Assembly (NCBI RefSeq): GCF_001831515.1
Contig: NZ_KV825615.1
Coordinates: 196,539-260,538, forward strand
Length of the DNA: 64,000 nt
DNA from: Corynebacterium sp. HMSC074A01
GTDB taxonomy: Bacteria; Actinomycetota; Actinomycetes; Mycobacteriales; Mycobacteriaceae
Reading direction: 5' to 3'
Part shown: piece by piece, positions 55,698 through 63,801 of the stretch
Layout: every line of letters starts with the position of its first letter
Position numbering within the stretch: the stretch's first letter is position 1
Notes under the pieces: model-generated
The model's input: the letters and a program-made list of their open reading frames with translations, nothing else
What the model was told of the DNA's origin: nothing
Database searches by the model: none
Translations under genes and position numbers: made by a program

Positions 55698-58054
55698 CGA
55701 TTCTGTTCACCCGAAGCGTGCCGGAGCATTTTCGCCGCCGCAGCAAACAGCACGATCCCACCCAGCAGCGCCATCAGTCCCACGCCCAGGATTAGCCCGC
55801 CCCAGAACCCGCCGGCGGTGATCCCCTGCGCGGCCATAATCTGCTGCGCGTCCGCGTCGTCCTCGGCCGCGTGCAAACTGTTGGGGTCAGTCCCGTCAAA
55901 GGAGGACACAATCCCGCCGCCAGCAGCTGCAGTGCTTGTCGACGCCGCAGACGTCGCCGCCTTTGTCGCTCGCTTCTCACTTGTGGTCGCACTCGGTTTC
56001 GCTTGCGCAGTCTTCTTCGCCTGGCCAGAAGGTTTCTTCTGCGCCGTCGGCTTCGCGTGGCTCGCTGGCTTTTCCTGCGCCTGCGCCCGGCGCGCAGTCT
56101 GCGTCGCAGACTTTTGCTCGGCAGTCCGCTGCGCAGGACGCTGTGTCGCGCGCTGCTCCGCCGGCCGCGCAGTAGCGGTATTCCGCGGTGCAGCAGTCTG
56201 CGTCGCAGACTCCTTCTGCCCACTGTGCCCGTCGCGACCCAGCAGGTGCGCAAAGAAAGGACCAGCCTTCTCACCAAACGAGGCGAATTCCTTATCTATA
56301 TCGCGGATGCCCTTGGCCAGGGCGCCCAGCCAGGAGTCGGGCTCGCCGGAATCCGCAGTAGAAGAAGTGCCACAGTTATCCAGGTCAACGCCTTCCAACG
56401 CCGTGTACCCATTCGAGGCATACTCCTTGGCCTGCTGCACTGCGTCATCACCAACAGCAAAGGTGGCGGTGAGGTCCTTGGAAAACGGTGCCCCCGCGGC
56501 ATCGGTGCCGGCGAACGTGAAGGTCGCAGCGTAGAACCCTGCTTTTGTAAAACCGAAAGCCTGGTGATCGTGATCGTTTAGTCCGTACTCCAGGGTGCGC
56601 GAACTGTCACCGGAGTCGAGCTCTAGCTTCGCCCCTCCAACGCCTTCGTGCCAGGTGTAGATCCGCCCCGGACCGCGCACTTCCCGCATGGTCACGGTGA
56701 TTTTGCTGCCCTGCTGCAGGCTGTCCCCCGACAGGCGCGTGGTGGAAAAGCCGAGCCACGGCAGCCCCTTCACCTGTGCTTGCGGCAAGACCCACATGGA
56801 TTCGGGCTCGCCGGGGAAGGTGCTGCGGAAGTTTGCGGGGATCTCTGTTTTCGCGGGATCGGGGACCTCGAAGAGGAAGGTTCCTGAGTCGCGCGGGGTT
56901 GGCGCGCGGGGGTCGCTGTCGTCGATGAGTTTGGCAGCGATCCCGCCCTCGTCGACCAGGCCCATATCCATATGCCCCGAACTAATCAGCGCCGAGGGTT
57001 TGGTGCGCAGCGCGCTCGCGGCTTCGCAGCGTGCGTCGGGCGCCGGTTTCGGGGAGGCGGGCGGCGCAGGCTCGGCAGAAGCAGACGGCATAGTAGGCGC
57101 GGGCTCCGCAGAAGTAGGCGGCGCGGGCTCAGCTGGAGCAGACGGCACAGACGGCTCAGTAGGCGCAGGCTCAACAGACGTCGACGGCTCAGCCGGCTCC
57201 CCCGCGCCCCCGCCGACGTAGTGCTTCACCTCGCGCATCTCGGTAGTCGTGCCGTCGGCCAGACCGACGTCGCTGTCGTCGCCGACGAGCCAGTATTGGG
57301 TGATGGGTTCGGTGAGCTGGCTCGTGCCGTCGTCAAGCACTGCCCTGCCTTGCCACGTCATGGCGTAGATGCCGGGCTTGCTAAAGGTCCAGTTGAAGTG
57401 GCCGTGCCCGCCAACCTCGTACTCGACGCTTTGGGCGGCAGGGTCGGCGCTGTTGAAGAGGATTTCCGCAGGCGAGGTGGCGTTTTTGAAGAAGATCTGC
57501 ACATCACCTGGCCCCTCCATGTCGGTCAGGTCGAAGTACATCAGGTCGTCCTTATAATTGGACGGGATGGCCTCCGGGTCGCCCTCGTGGGCGGGGTCGA
57601 AGGCACCGATGCCGGACCAGATGGGCCGCCAGTTGTCGCTCCAGTCCACGGACTGCGGGGCGATCCAGACGCTCTCGCCCGGGGTGCCGAGGAAGTCGAG
57701 GGAGCCGTCATCGGGGATTTGGATGCGGGAGACCTCGTTGCCTTCTGCGTCGGCGTCGCGCGGCAGGCGGAAGCAGATGCTGTCCTGGTCCACGACCTGC
57801 TGCCCGTCAACGGCCATGATCTTGAGTTCGTTAGACACGCTGGTGCCGTAGAGCGCGTCATTGTGCGAGTGGTAGAGCAGCTTGCGGCCCGCGCACGGGT
57901 GGGTCTTCCCCTCCCATTCCGTGTCGGCGGGCAGGTCGACGCCAAAGCCCACATCGCCGGGGACGTGCCCGGTGTCGGTCAGCTCGGCGGCGAAAGCTAC
58001 CGGAGCGCTAACCACAACAAGCACCGCTGCGGCGATTAGTCTCAAAAAGCGCAT
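55694..58054 (-). CDS. Surface-anchored repeat protein of the metal ABC operon (786 aa)
   Basis: Signal peptide (LIAAAVLVVVSAPVAFA), then two actinobacterial anchored-repeat domains. The first (about 25-260) includes FLGTPGESVWIAPQSVDW and GHGHFNWTFSKPGIYAMTW; the second (about 365-560) includes SSGHMDMG, MWVLPQAQVKGLPWLGFSTT and HDHQAFGFTKAGFYAATF. A Ser/Pro/Glu linker separates them. A long Ala/Lys/Gln-rich segment (about 610-735) precedes a C-terminal membrane helix (LILGVGLMALLGGIVLFAAA). No sortase motif. Each repeat keeps a His-containing GH(F/x)NW/HDHQ-type turn that could touch metal. It is the last gene of the operon, abutting the permease gene. Confidence 0.85.
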   Translation of the reverse strand: MRFLRLIAAAVLVVVSAPVAFAAELTDTGHVPGDVGFGVDLPADTEWEGKTHPCAGRKLLYHSHNDALYGTSVSNELKIMAVDGQQVVDQDSICFRLPRDADAEGNEVSRIQIPDDGSLDFLGTPGESVWIAPQSVDWSDNWRPIWSGIGAFDPAHEGDPEAIPSNYKDDLMYFDLTDMEGPGDVQIFFKNATSPAEILFNSADPAAQSVEYEVGGHGHFNWTFSKPGIYAMTWQGRAVLDDGTSQLTEPITQYWLVGDDSDVGLADGTTTEMREVKHYVGGGAGEPAEPSTSVEPAPTEPSVPSAPAEPAPPTSAEPAPTMPSASAEPAPPASPKPAPDARCEAASALRTKPSALISSGHMDMGLVDEGGIAAKLIDDSDPRAPTPRDSGTFLFEVPDPAKTEIPANFRSTFPGEPESMWVLPQAQVKGLPWLGFSTTRLSGDSLQQGSKITVTMREVRGPGRIYTWHEGVGGAKLELDSGDSSRTLEYGLNDHDHQAFGFTKAGFYAATFTFAGTDAAGAPFSKDLTATFAVGDDAVQQAKEYASNGYTALEGVDLDNCGTSSTADSGEPDSWLGALAKGIRDIDKEFASFGEKAGPFFAHLLGRDGHSGQKESATQTAAPRNTATARPAEQRATQRPAQRTAEQKSATQTARRAQAQEKPASHAKPTAQKKPSGQAKKTAQAKPSATTSEKRATKAATSAASTSTAAAGGGIVSSFDGTDPNSLHAAEDDADAQQIMAAQGITAGGFWGGLILGVGLMALLGGIVLFAAAAKMLRHASGEQNR

Positions 58055-58921
58055 CTAGACGGTCTCCTTCCGGATCGTGCGCAGCACGCCGCGCTTTGGC
58101 GCGAACAACCAGCTCAGGCCGAAGATGGCGGTCACGCACAAGACGATGGTGGCGCCGGTGGGTGAATCGAAGGACCAGGCGAGCCACACGCCGAGCACGC
58201 TGCCCGCGATCCCGATGAGCGCGGCGAGCACCATCATGGTTTCCAGGTTGTCGGTAAACAGGCGGGCGGCAGAAGCCGGCGTGACGAGTAGCGCGATGAC
58301 CAGAATGTTGCCGATGGTCTGCACGGAAACCACCACCGCCGCGGTCACGCACAGATACAGCGCTAGGTCCAGCGCGGCGACCGGCAGGTGCATCGCGCGG
58401 GCGGTTTCGCGGTCGAGCGCCACCGCGGTCAGCCAGGGCCGCAACGCCACCATCACCGCGATGATGAGCACCCCGGTGATCCCGCTGACCCAGAGGTCGC
58501 GGGGGCTTACGCCAGTCAGGGAGCCAAAAAGAAAGGCGCTTAACGACGCCGTGTAGCCCTCCACCCGCGAAATAATGACCAAGCCCAGCGCGAAGGCGGC
58601 CGCGAACACAATGCCGATGATCGCGTCCTCTTTAATCGTCCTGCGCTGTGACAACACCGCGATCAGGATGGCCACCAGCGCCCCGGCCACTGCCCCGCCG
58701 AGCAGGACCGAGGCGTGCAGCGCGAAGGCCACGGCCACGCCCGGGAAGACGGCGTGTGCAACCGCGTCGCCGATAAACGCCATGCCGCGCAGCACCACGA
58801 AGCAACCGACGACGGCGCAAAGCACCGAGGCGCACACCGCCGCGGCGAGTGCTCGCGGCAGAAACGCCAGTTGGGGGTTAGCTACATCGGCCAGGAATTG
58901 CAGAAAACCGATCTCAAGCAC
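58055..58921 (-). CDS. Metal ABC transporter permease
   Basis: 288-aa ABC-3 family permease (ZnuB/TroC type) with about eight hydrophobic segments; VLRGMAFIGDAVAHAVFPGVAVAF near the start and TIGNILVIALLVTPASAARLF are family hallmarks. GTG 58921 is chosen because GGGAGG lies 7 nt upstream; a 57-codon upstream extension lies within the ATPase gene. It overlaps the ATPase gene by 8 nt. It imports a divalent metal, likely zinc given the operator upstream of the operon. Confidence 0.92.
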   Translation of the reverse strand: MLEIGFLQFLADVANPQLAFLPRALAAAVCASVLCAVVGCFVVLRGMAFIGDAVAHAVFPGVAVAFALHASVLLGGAVAGALVAILIAVLSQRRTIKEDAIIGIVFAAAFALGLVIISRVEGYTASLSAFLFGSLTGVSPRDLWVSGITGVLIIAVMVALRPWLTAVALDRETARAMHLPVAALDLALYLCVTAAVVVSVQTIGNILVIALLVTPASAARLFTDNLETMMVLAALIGIAGSVLGVWLAWSFDSPTGATIVLCVTAIFGLSWLFAPKRGVLRTIRKETV

Positions 58922-59687
58922 TGGCGGCCTCCCGTACGTGCGTCTGTAGTCCGGCGAGCCATGGGGAATCCGGGCCCACACCAAAAGTGTCCATCCACGC
59001 CTCTCGTTCGGTGAGCGCGTGCGGGGCGGCGTCGGCGACGATGCCGCGGTTGAACAGCACGAGCCGGTCGCAGGCGTCGACCGCCTCGACAATGTTGTGG
59101 GTAGACATCACGATCGCGATGCCTTGGTCGGCGAGCTCGCGGAAAAGCCCCAGGAGTTGTTCGGTGGACGGGATGTCGAGGCCGGTAAACGGCTCGTCGA
59201 GAAGCAGTGCCTTAGGCTTGCGCACCAGGGCGCGGGCGACGAGCACCCGCTGGCGCTGGCCGCCGGAGAGATCCGCGATGGGGCGGCGGGCCAGATCGGC
59301 GAGGTTCACGTACTCGAGCGCCTCGGCGACCGCCGCCCGCGTATCCGCGCCCGCGCGCTTGTACCAGGGCCGCAGGTCCAGGGTGGCGTTTTCCACAGCA
59401 GAGGCGACGTCGATGGGAAAATCCCAGGCCACGTCGTGGCGCTGCGGGACGTAGCCGACGCGCTTGCGCACCTGCCGACCTTGCGCACCAGCGACGCTGA
59501 CCGTACCGCGCGCGCCCGGGATGAGCCCGAGGATGGCACGCAAAAGCGTCGTCTTGCCCGCGCCGTTCGGGCCGATCAGTCCGACGAACTGGCCGCGCTC
59601 GATAGACAGATCAACCCCGCGCATCACGCTGCGGCCCGGGTACCCGGCCTCAAGCCCGGTGACCTGGATCAACGCTTCTTCGCTCAC
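58914..59687 (-). CDS. Metal ABC transporter ATP-binding protein
   Basis: 257-aa ABC ATPase (ZnuC/TroB type). Walker A GPNGAGKTT (39-47), Q-loop PQRHDV, signature LSGGQRQRV (140-148), Walker B LLLDEP (161-166), H-loop MSTHN. The start is GTG, directly after the stop of the upstream gene. It energises the permease encoded next. Confidence 0.95.
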   Translation of the reverse strand: MSEEALIQVTGLEAGYPGRSVMRGVDLSIERGQFVGLIGPNGAGKTTLLRAILGLIPGARGTVSVAGAQGRQVRKRVGYVPQRHDVAWDFPIDVASAVENATLDLRPWYKRAGADTRAAVAEALEYVNLADLARRPIADLSGGQRQRVLVARALVRKPKALLLDEPFTGLDIPSTEQLLGLFRELADQGIAIVMSTHNIVEAVDACDRLVLFNRGIVADAAPHALTEREAWMDTFGVGPDSPWLAGLQTHVREAASA

Positions 59688-60554
59688 TTACTCTCGCCCC
59701 TTCCTGGCGCGCACGATGAGCAGCGCGATAAGCGCGATGACCAGCGCACCGATGCCGAGCGCGACGAGCAGACCGGTGTACTGTCCGCCGCCCTGTGTCT
59801 CTTCCTCCGCCGCGGTCTCACCCCCGCGGAAGGGGCCTGCAAACGTGGTGGTGCGCGCCTGCGCCGGGTCGGTGCCGTCGCCTACTGCCACGCGCACGAT
59901 CTGCTCATCGGTATGCGTCACACCCTCGTTGTCTTTGACCACCGCGCGAACACCAACGAGGTGCACGCCGGGCTCAGTGAAGACCCAGTTGGCGTGGGTG
60001 TGCGTGTTCGGCTCCACCCACATCGGCTGGGTGCCGTCGACCTGTGAGGTCCACAGCAGTTGCGGCTCGTGGAACCCGCCGGGTTGCAGGAACAGGGAAA
60101 ACTCGCCTTCGCCCTCGTGTCCGCCGAACTCCAGGCTCACCCCGTTGGAGGAGCGCTCGAGCAACGACGGCGCCTGCGTGTTCCAGCCCAGCCAGGGCAC
60201 GCCTTGTACCTCGGTCTGCGGGATCACCCACACGTCCTCGCCCGCGCCCGCGCCGGTGAAGTCGAATTCCCCGGTATCGGGCAGGGTTTGCTTCGCGGCG
60301 TCGGAGACCTGAAACACCACGTCGTCAAGCTCGCGCCACACGGGCGGGTCCTGCGAATCATCGCGCGCGAGCATGGTGAGCTCACCGTCGACGAACATCG
60401 TGCCAAGATCGACGTGACCTGCGGAGATCACCGCATCACCGTGGGCGATCTGCTCGTCGCCGCTGACGGTTTGCTGCAGCGCCGGATCAGTCTGCGCGCC
60501 AGCCGCGGGCGCAAGCGCAATCGCCGCCGCCAGGAGCATCGTTTGCATTTTCAT
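59688..60554 (-). CDS. Surface-anchored repeat protein of the metal ABC operon (288 aa)
   Basis: Signal peptide (MLLAAAIALAPAAGAQ), one anchored-repeat domain (about 40-235: SAGHVDLGTMFVDGELTML, then VWVIPQTEVQGVPWLGWNT, then HTHANWVFTEPGVHLVGVRA) and a C-terminal membrane helix (LLVALGIGALVIALIALLIV) with an RARKGRE tail. It is the smallest of the three repeat proteins here, placed between the binding-protein and ATPase genes with no gap, so a direct role in metal hand-over to the transporter is likely. Confidence 0.85.
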   Translation of the reverse strand: MKMQTMLLAAAIALAPAAGAQTDPALQQTVSGDEQIAHGDAVISAGHVDLGTMFVDGELTMLARDDSQDPPVWRELDDVVFQVSDAAKQTLPDTGEFDFTGAGAGEDVWVIPQTEVQGVPWLGWNTQAPSLLERSSNGVSLEFGGHEGEGEFSLFLQPGGFHEPQLLWTSQVDGTQPMWVEPNTHTHANWVFTEPGVHLVGVRAVVKDNEGVTHTDEQIVRVAVGDGTDPAQARTTTFAGPFRGGETAAEEETQGGGQYTGLLVALGIGALVIALIALLIVRARKGRE

Positions 60555-62087
60555 TTATGGTTTCCTTTCACTCAAGCATCTGCTTATCGACGCCGCGTTT
60601 TCCTCCACAAGGCGCACATACGTCCCCGCCGGCCCCGCCCCCGGCGGGTCGAGCGTGTCCCCGCGGATCGGGCACACCTCGATGCCAAGCTGCGCTGCGG
60701 TCTCGGTGAGCACGCTGCTCGCGCCCGCCACCTGCGGTTCCAAAAAGACCGCGGGTACGTGCAGGTTCTCCAGCGTGCGGGTAAAGGCGATGACGTCGCG
60801 CGGACTCGGCTCCACACTCGGGTTCGGGGTGACGAAGCCGGCGATGCGCAGCCCGTAGGCCTCGCCCAGGTAGGAGTAGCCGTGGTGGGTAGTCACCAGG
60901 TTGCGGTTGGACTCCGGGATCTGCGCCACGGCCTCACGCATCACCTCGTCCACGCGGTCCAGCTCTTCTAGGTATTCGTCGGTGTTGCGCGCGTAGTCTT
61001 CGGCGTGCGCCGGGTCAGCGCTGCTCAGCGTGTCGCGGACGATCTTGACCACCGCCTGCATGGCCCGCACGTCGTGCCAGAAGTGCGGGTCCAGCTCGCC
61101 GTGGACGTGGTTGCCCAACACCGCCTGGGGAAGCAGGTAGGTCTCGTCGCCCGGGTCACCGAGGAAGCGAAAGGTCCGTTCCGGCGGGACCGGCTGCAAC
61201 GTGGTCGTGGGCACCGCAATGACCGCGTCGGCCGGGTCCACGTCGCCCAGGTCGTCGTGGCGCAGGGTGAGGTGAGCTTTCCCATCGTGGTAGACGGTGG
61301 TGATGTCCACGTGCCCTTGGTCCAGCACCGTCTTGCCCGGTGTCACCTGGGCGGGGTCCTGGCCCACCACCACGGTGAAGGTGTCCTCCGCGCTGCCGCG
61401 CACGTGTGAATCAGCGACCGCGTCGCGGACCTCGCCGCGCAACGTGAACTCGTACACACCCGGAGCGGAGAATGCCCAGCTGACGTGGGTGTGGGCGTCG
61501 ACAGGCAGCGTAGTCACGTCTCGCGAATCGATGCCGTCGTGCGAATCGAAGACCACCTCCGGAGTGCCGAAGGTGCCGAGGATGAAGGCGAAGACATCAG
61601 CGGGGCCGTCAGCGTTCACAAGCGAGAGCTCCGTGATGCCCGTAGCGGGCAGCTCCTTGCCCGTATCCACGCGCAGGCCCAGCCACACGGTATCCAGACT
61701 CGCGTCTTCGACCAGGCGGATCGGCGTAAAGCCGTAGCGCTGCGCCTGCTCCGCGACCTCCACCACGGGGGTGTCCTCGCTTGCTGTGGCGTCGATGGTG
61801 TGGGTCAGCGACTGCGGTTCCAGCAGCAGACCGTTGGTGAAGACGGCGTCGGCGTACGCGATGTCGCGAGTGGCGTGCAGGCTCGGCTCGTAGGTGTGCG
61901 GGTCCACGCCCGCGCCAATGAGCGGCGTGACCTCGGCGTGTTCGCCGGCGACGTTTTCCACCACGTCCGCGAGGATGGAGGTCGACGCCACCACGCGGAG
62001 CCCGTCTGTCTCGGGCGTGCCGGTGGCCGGGCTGCAAGCGCTGAGTGCGAGGGCGGCGGCGATTGCGGCTGTGTGTACCGGCTTCAC
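60555..62087 (-). CDS. Metal-binding lipoprotein with inserted anchored-repeat domain
   Basis: 510 aa. A lipobox LSAC (Cys18) marks a lipoprotein. Residues 30-115 and 327-510 make a cluster A-I binding protein (ZnuA/TroA type) with candidate metal ligands His64 (VDPHTYEPS), His335 (DPHFWHDV), His401/402 (TTHHGYSY) and a late acidic residue near 457. Residues about 121-326 are an extra domain built of anchored-repeat halves in swapped order: first WLGL through HTHVSWAFSAPGVYEFTL, then DQGHVDITTVY through FLGDPGDETYLLPQ. It sits where ZnuA has its His-rich loop. GTG 62087 overlaps the upstream stop (GTGA); GGAG precedes it. Confidence 0.88.
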   Translation of the reverse strand: MKPVHTAAIAAALALSACSPATGTPETDGLRVVASTSILADVVENVAGEHAEVTPLIGAGVDPHTYEPSLHATRDIAYADAVFTNGLLLEPQSLTHTIDATASEDTPVVEVAEQAQRYGFTPIRLVEDASLDTVWLGLRVDTGKELPATGITELSLVNADGPADVFAFILGTFGTPEVVFDSHDGIDSRDVTTLPVDAHTHVSWAFSAPGVYEFTLRGEVRDAVADSHVRGSAEDTFTVVVGQDPAQVTPGKTVLDQGHVDITTVYHDGKAHLTLRHDDLGDVDPADAVIAVPTTTLQPVPPERTFRFLGDPGDETYLLPQAVLGNHVHGELDPHFWHDVRAMQAVVKIVRDTLSSADPAHAEDYARNTDEYLEELDRVDEVMREAVAQIPESNRNLVTTHHGYSYLGEAYGLRIAGFVTPNPSVEPSPRDVIAFTRTLENLHVPAVFLEPQVAGASSVLTETAAQLGIEVCPIRGDTLDPPGAGPAGTYVRLVEENAASISRCLSERKP

Positions 62088-63637
62088 TGCTCGACTCCGA
62101 ATGCCGCGAGCAGCCGACGACGCAACGCCGTATCCAGGCACAACATCCCGCCGCCGAAGACGAGGATGCCCAGGCCAAGCACAGCGATCGGCAGCGTCAT
62201 CACGGTCGTGCCGGTCTCGGCGAGCGCGCCGTTGCGGGTGCTGGCGGTGCCGGCGTTATCACCGGTGCCTGCGCCGCTCGCGCTGTCTGTGCTGCCTGCG
62301 CCGCCTGCGGTGCCAGCCGCGTGCGTTTCGCCGCAGTCGCCCTCCGCATCGTAAACGGACCCGAAGTCGAAGTGCCCGTCGTCAGCGTTGCCGGCGCCTC
62401 CCACCTCGAAGGTGAGCGTCGCGGTGCCGCTGAGCTCGCCGCCGTCCTTGGCGGTTGCGCTGTGGCGAATGCCCACGCGGTAGGTGCCCGGTGCGCTGAA
62501 GACCCAGTTGGGGTGGACGTGCGAGTTCGCCGGGATGGTGTGTCTGCCCTGCGCGCTACCGTTTTCGGCGCGGAACCACTCCTCGCCCACGATTGCACCC
62601 AGTCCGCCCTGGGTGAACACGAACATGCTGCCAGGCCCGTCGAAGCTGGTTACCTCCCAGGTCACGTCACCCGTGGTGTGCTCGAGAAGCGACTCGTGTT
62701 GTGTGTTCGCGCCCAACCAAGGGACCCCGGCCTGCTGGGTTGCGCCGATCATCCAAGCTTTGCCAGCCGGGATCGGACCAACCGCCTCGGGCAGCTCAGT
62801 CTGCGCGGCCTCCCCGAGTCCGAAAACCATGTCGGCCGGGTCATCCCAGGTGGCCGGCACCTGGCGGTCGTCTTTAACCTGCGGACGCAGCCCCGGCTTG
62901 CACGCTGCGGTTTCCGTCTTCTGCACGGTTTCCTGCGCGACCTCGTTCGCGTGCTCTTCTACCCGGAGTTCAGGCGCGTCGGTCTCCGCCAGCGTCCCCA
63001 TTCCCGCCGCCTCAGCCTGCTCACCAACGCGCCAGGTGTACGTCGCTTCGTTCGACGTCGCGCCGTCCGCGTGCGCCACAACACGCATGGTGTACGTGCC
63101 GGGCTGAGTAAAGAGCCAGTTCGCGTGCGCATGGGCGGGCGCATCCTGGTGGATCTTCTCGCCAGCAGCGACCTCGAGCGCACCGCTTGCAAGCACCGGG
63201 CCAACGCCACCGAGGCCCTGCGTCTGGAAGACGTACACCGACCCCGGACCGTCGATCTCAAGGAACTCGATATCAATGTCGGTGGCCCCCGCGAGCGCCT
63301 GCGTATCCCAGCCAGGCCAGAGCAGATCCGCCTGCTGAGTTTGCGGCAGGAAGTAGCCGGCTTCACCGATGCCCTCCAGGGAGGCAGTTTCCTCCGTGTA
63401 TGCGTGCTCACCCACCACGAGCTCCACATCCTCCGGCGCATGACGCACGTGCGTGCCAGTGACGTCCTCCTGCAGGCTCAGTGCAATTGTGTCGCCATCT
63501 GGATGCACCGCGAACGCGTCCACGTGGCCCGTCTCCAGGGCCAGTTCGGCCGCGGCGGCGCGCGGCACGGTGAGCACCAGGACAAGGATCGCCATTATCG
63601 ACGCCAACACGCGCCGCACATCTCCAAAAGTTTGCAC
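62084..63637 (-). CDS. Sortase-anchored repeat protein, first gene of the metal ABC operon
   Basis: 517 aa. Signal peptide (IMAILVLVLTVPRAAA), two anchored-repeat domains (about 31-206 with ALETGHVDAFAVHPDG, YFLPQTQQADLLWPGWDTQ, HAHANWLFTQPGTYTMRV; about 260-430 with SHVHPNWVFSAPGTYRVGI), a Ser/Gly/Ala linker, and a C-terminal sorting signal LAETG (472-476) followed by a hydrophobic helix and RRR. It would be fixed to peptidoglycan by a sortase, unlike its two membrane-anchored relatives. GTG 63637 lies 7 nt after -10 TAGTGT and is probably a leaderless start; ATG 63595 would leave a very short signal peptide. Confidence 0.85.
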   Translation of the reverse strand: MQTFGDVRRVLASIMAILVLVLTVPRAAAAELALETGHVDAFAVHPDGDTIALSLQEDVTGTHVRHAPEDVELVVGEHAYTEETASLEGIGEAGYFLPQTQQADLLWPGWDTQALAGATDIDIEFLEIDGPGSVYVFQTQGLGGVGPVLASGALEVAAGEKIHQDAPAHAHANWLFTQPGTYTMRVVAHADGATSNEATYTWRVGEQAEAAGMGTLAETDAPELRVEEHANEVAQETVQKTETAACKPGLRPQVKDDRQVPATWDDPADMVFGLGEAAQTELPEAVGPIPAGKAWMIGATQQAGVPWLGANTQHESLLEHTTGDVTWEVTSFDGPGSMFVFTQGGLGAIVGEEWFRAENGSAQGRHTIPANSHVHPNWVFSAPGTYRVGIRHSATAKDGGELSGTATLTFEVGGAGNADDGHFDFGSVYDAEGDCGETHAAGTAGGAGSTDSASGAGTGDNAGTASTRNGALAETGTTVMTLPIAVLGLGILVFGGGMLCLDTALRRRLLAAFGVEQ

Positions 63638-63660
63638 TTAATGAACACTATTTTCATTAA
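63638..63660 (-). promoter_or_regulatory. Zur-like operator over the promoter of the metal operon
   Basis: A perfect 8-7-8 inverted repeat, TTAATGAA-N7-TTCATTAA. On the minus strand its core TGAAAATAGTGTTCA matches the mycobacterial Zur box TGAAAATCATTTTCA at 12 of 15 positions. It contains the -10 TAGTGT and ends at the GTG start, so a bound repressor would block transcription directly. Confidence 0.75.
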
Positions 63661-63801
63661 TGGCGTGAGGCAAATCGCCAGGCACACAGGTTGTTCCCAG
63701 ACTAGTTCCGCACCCGCGGAACTTCGGGATGATTCCAGCCTGGTTACCAGGCGTACCGGCGACCCCAAACGTTGCGCCGGACGTTGCCCTAAATGTGCCC
63801 T

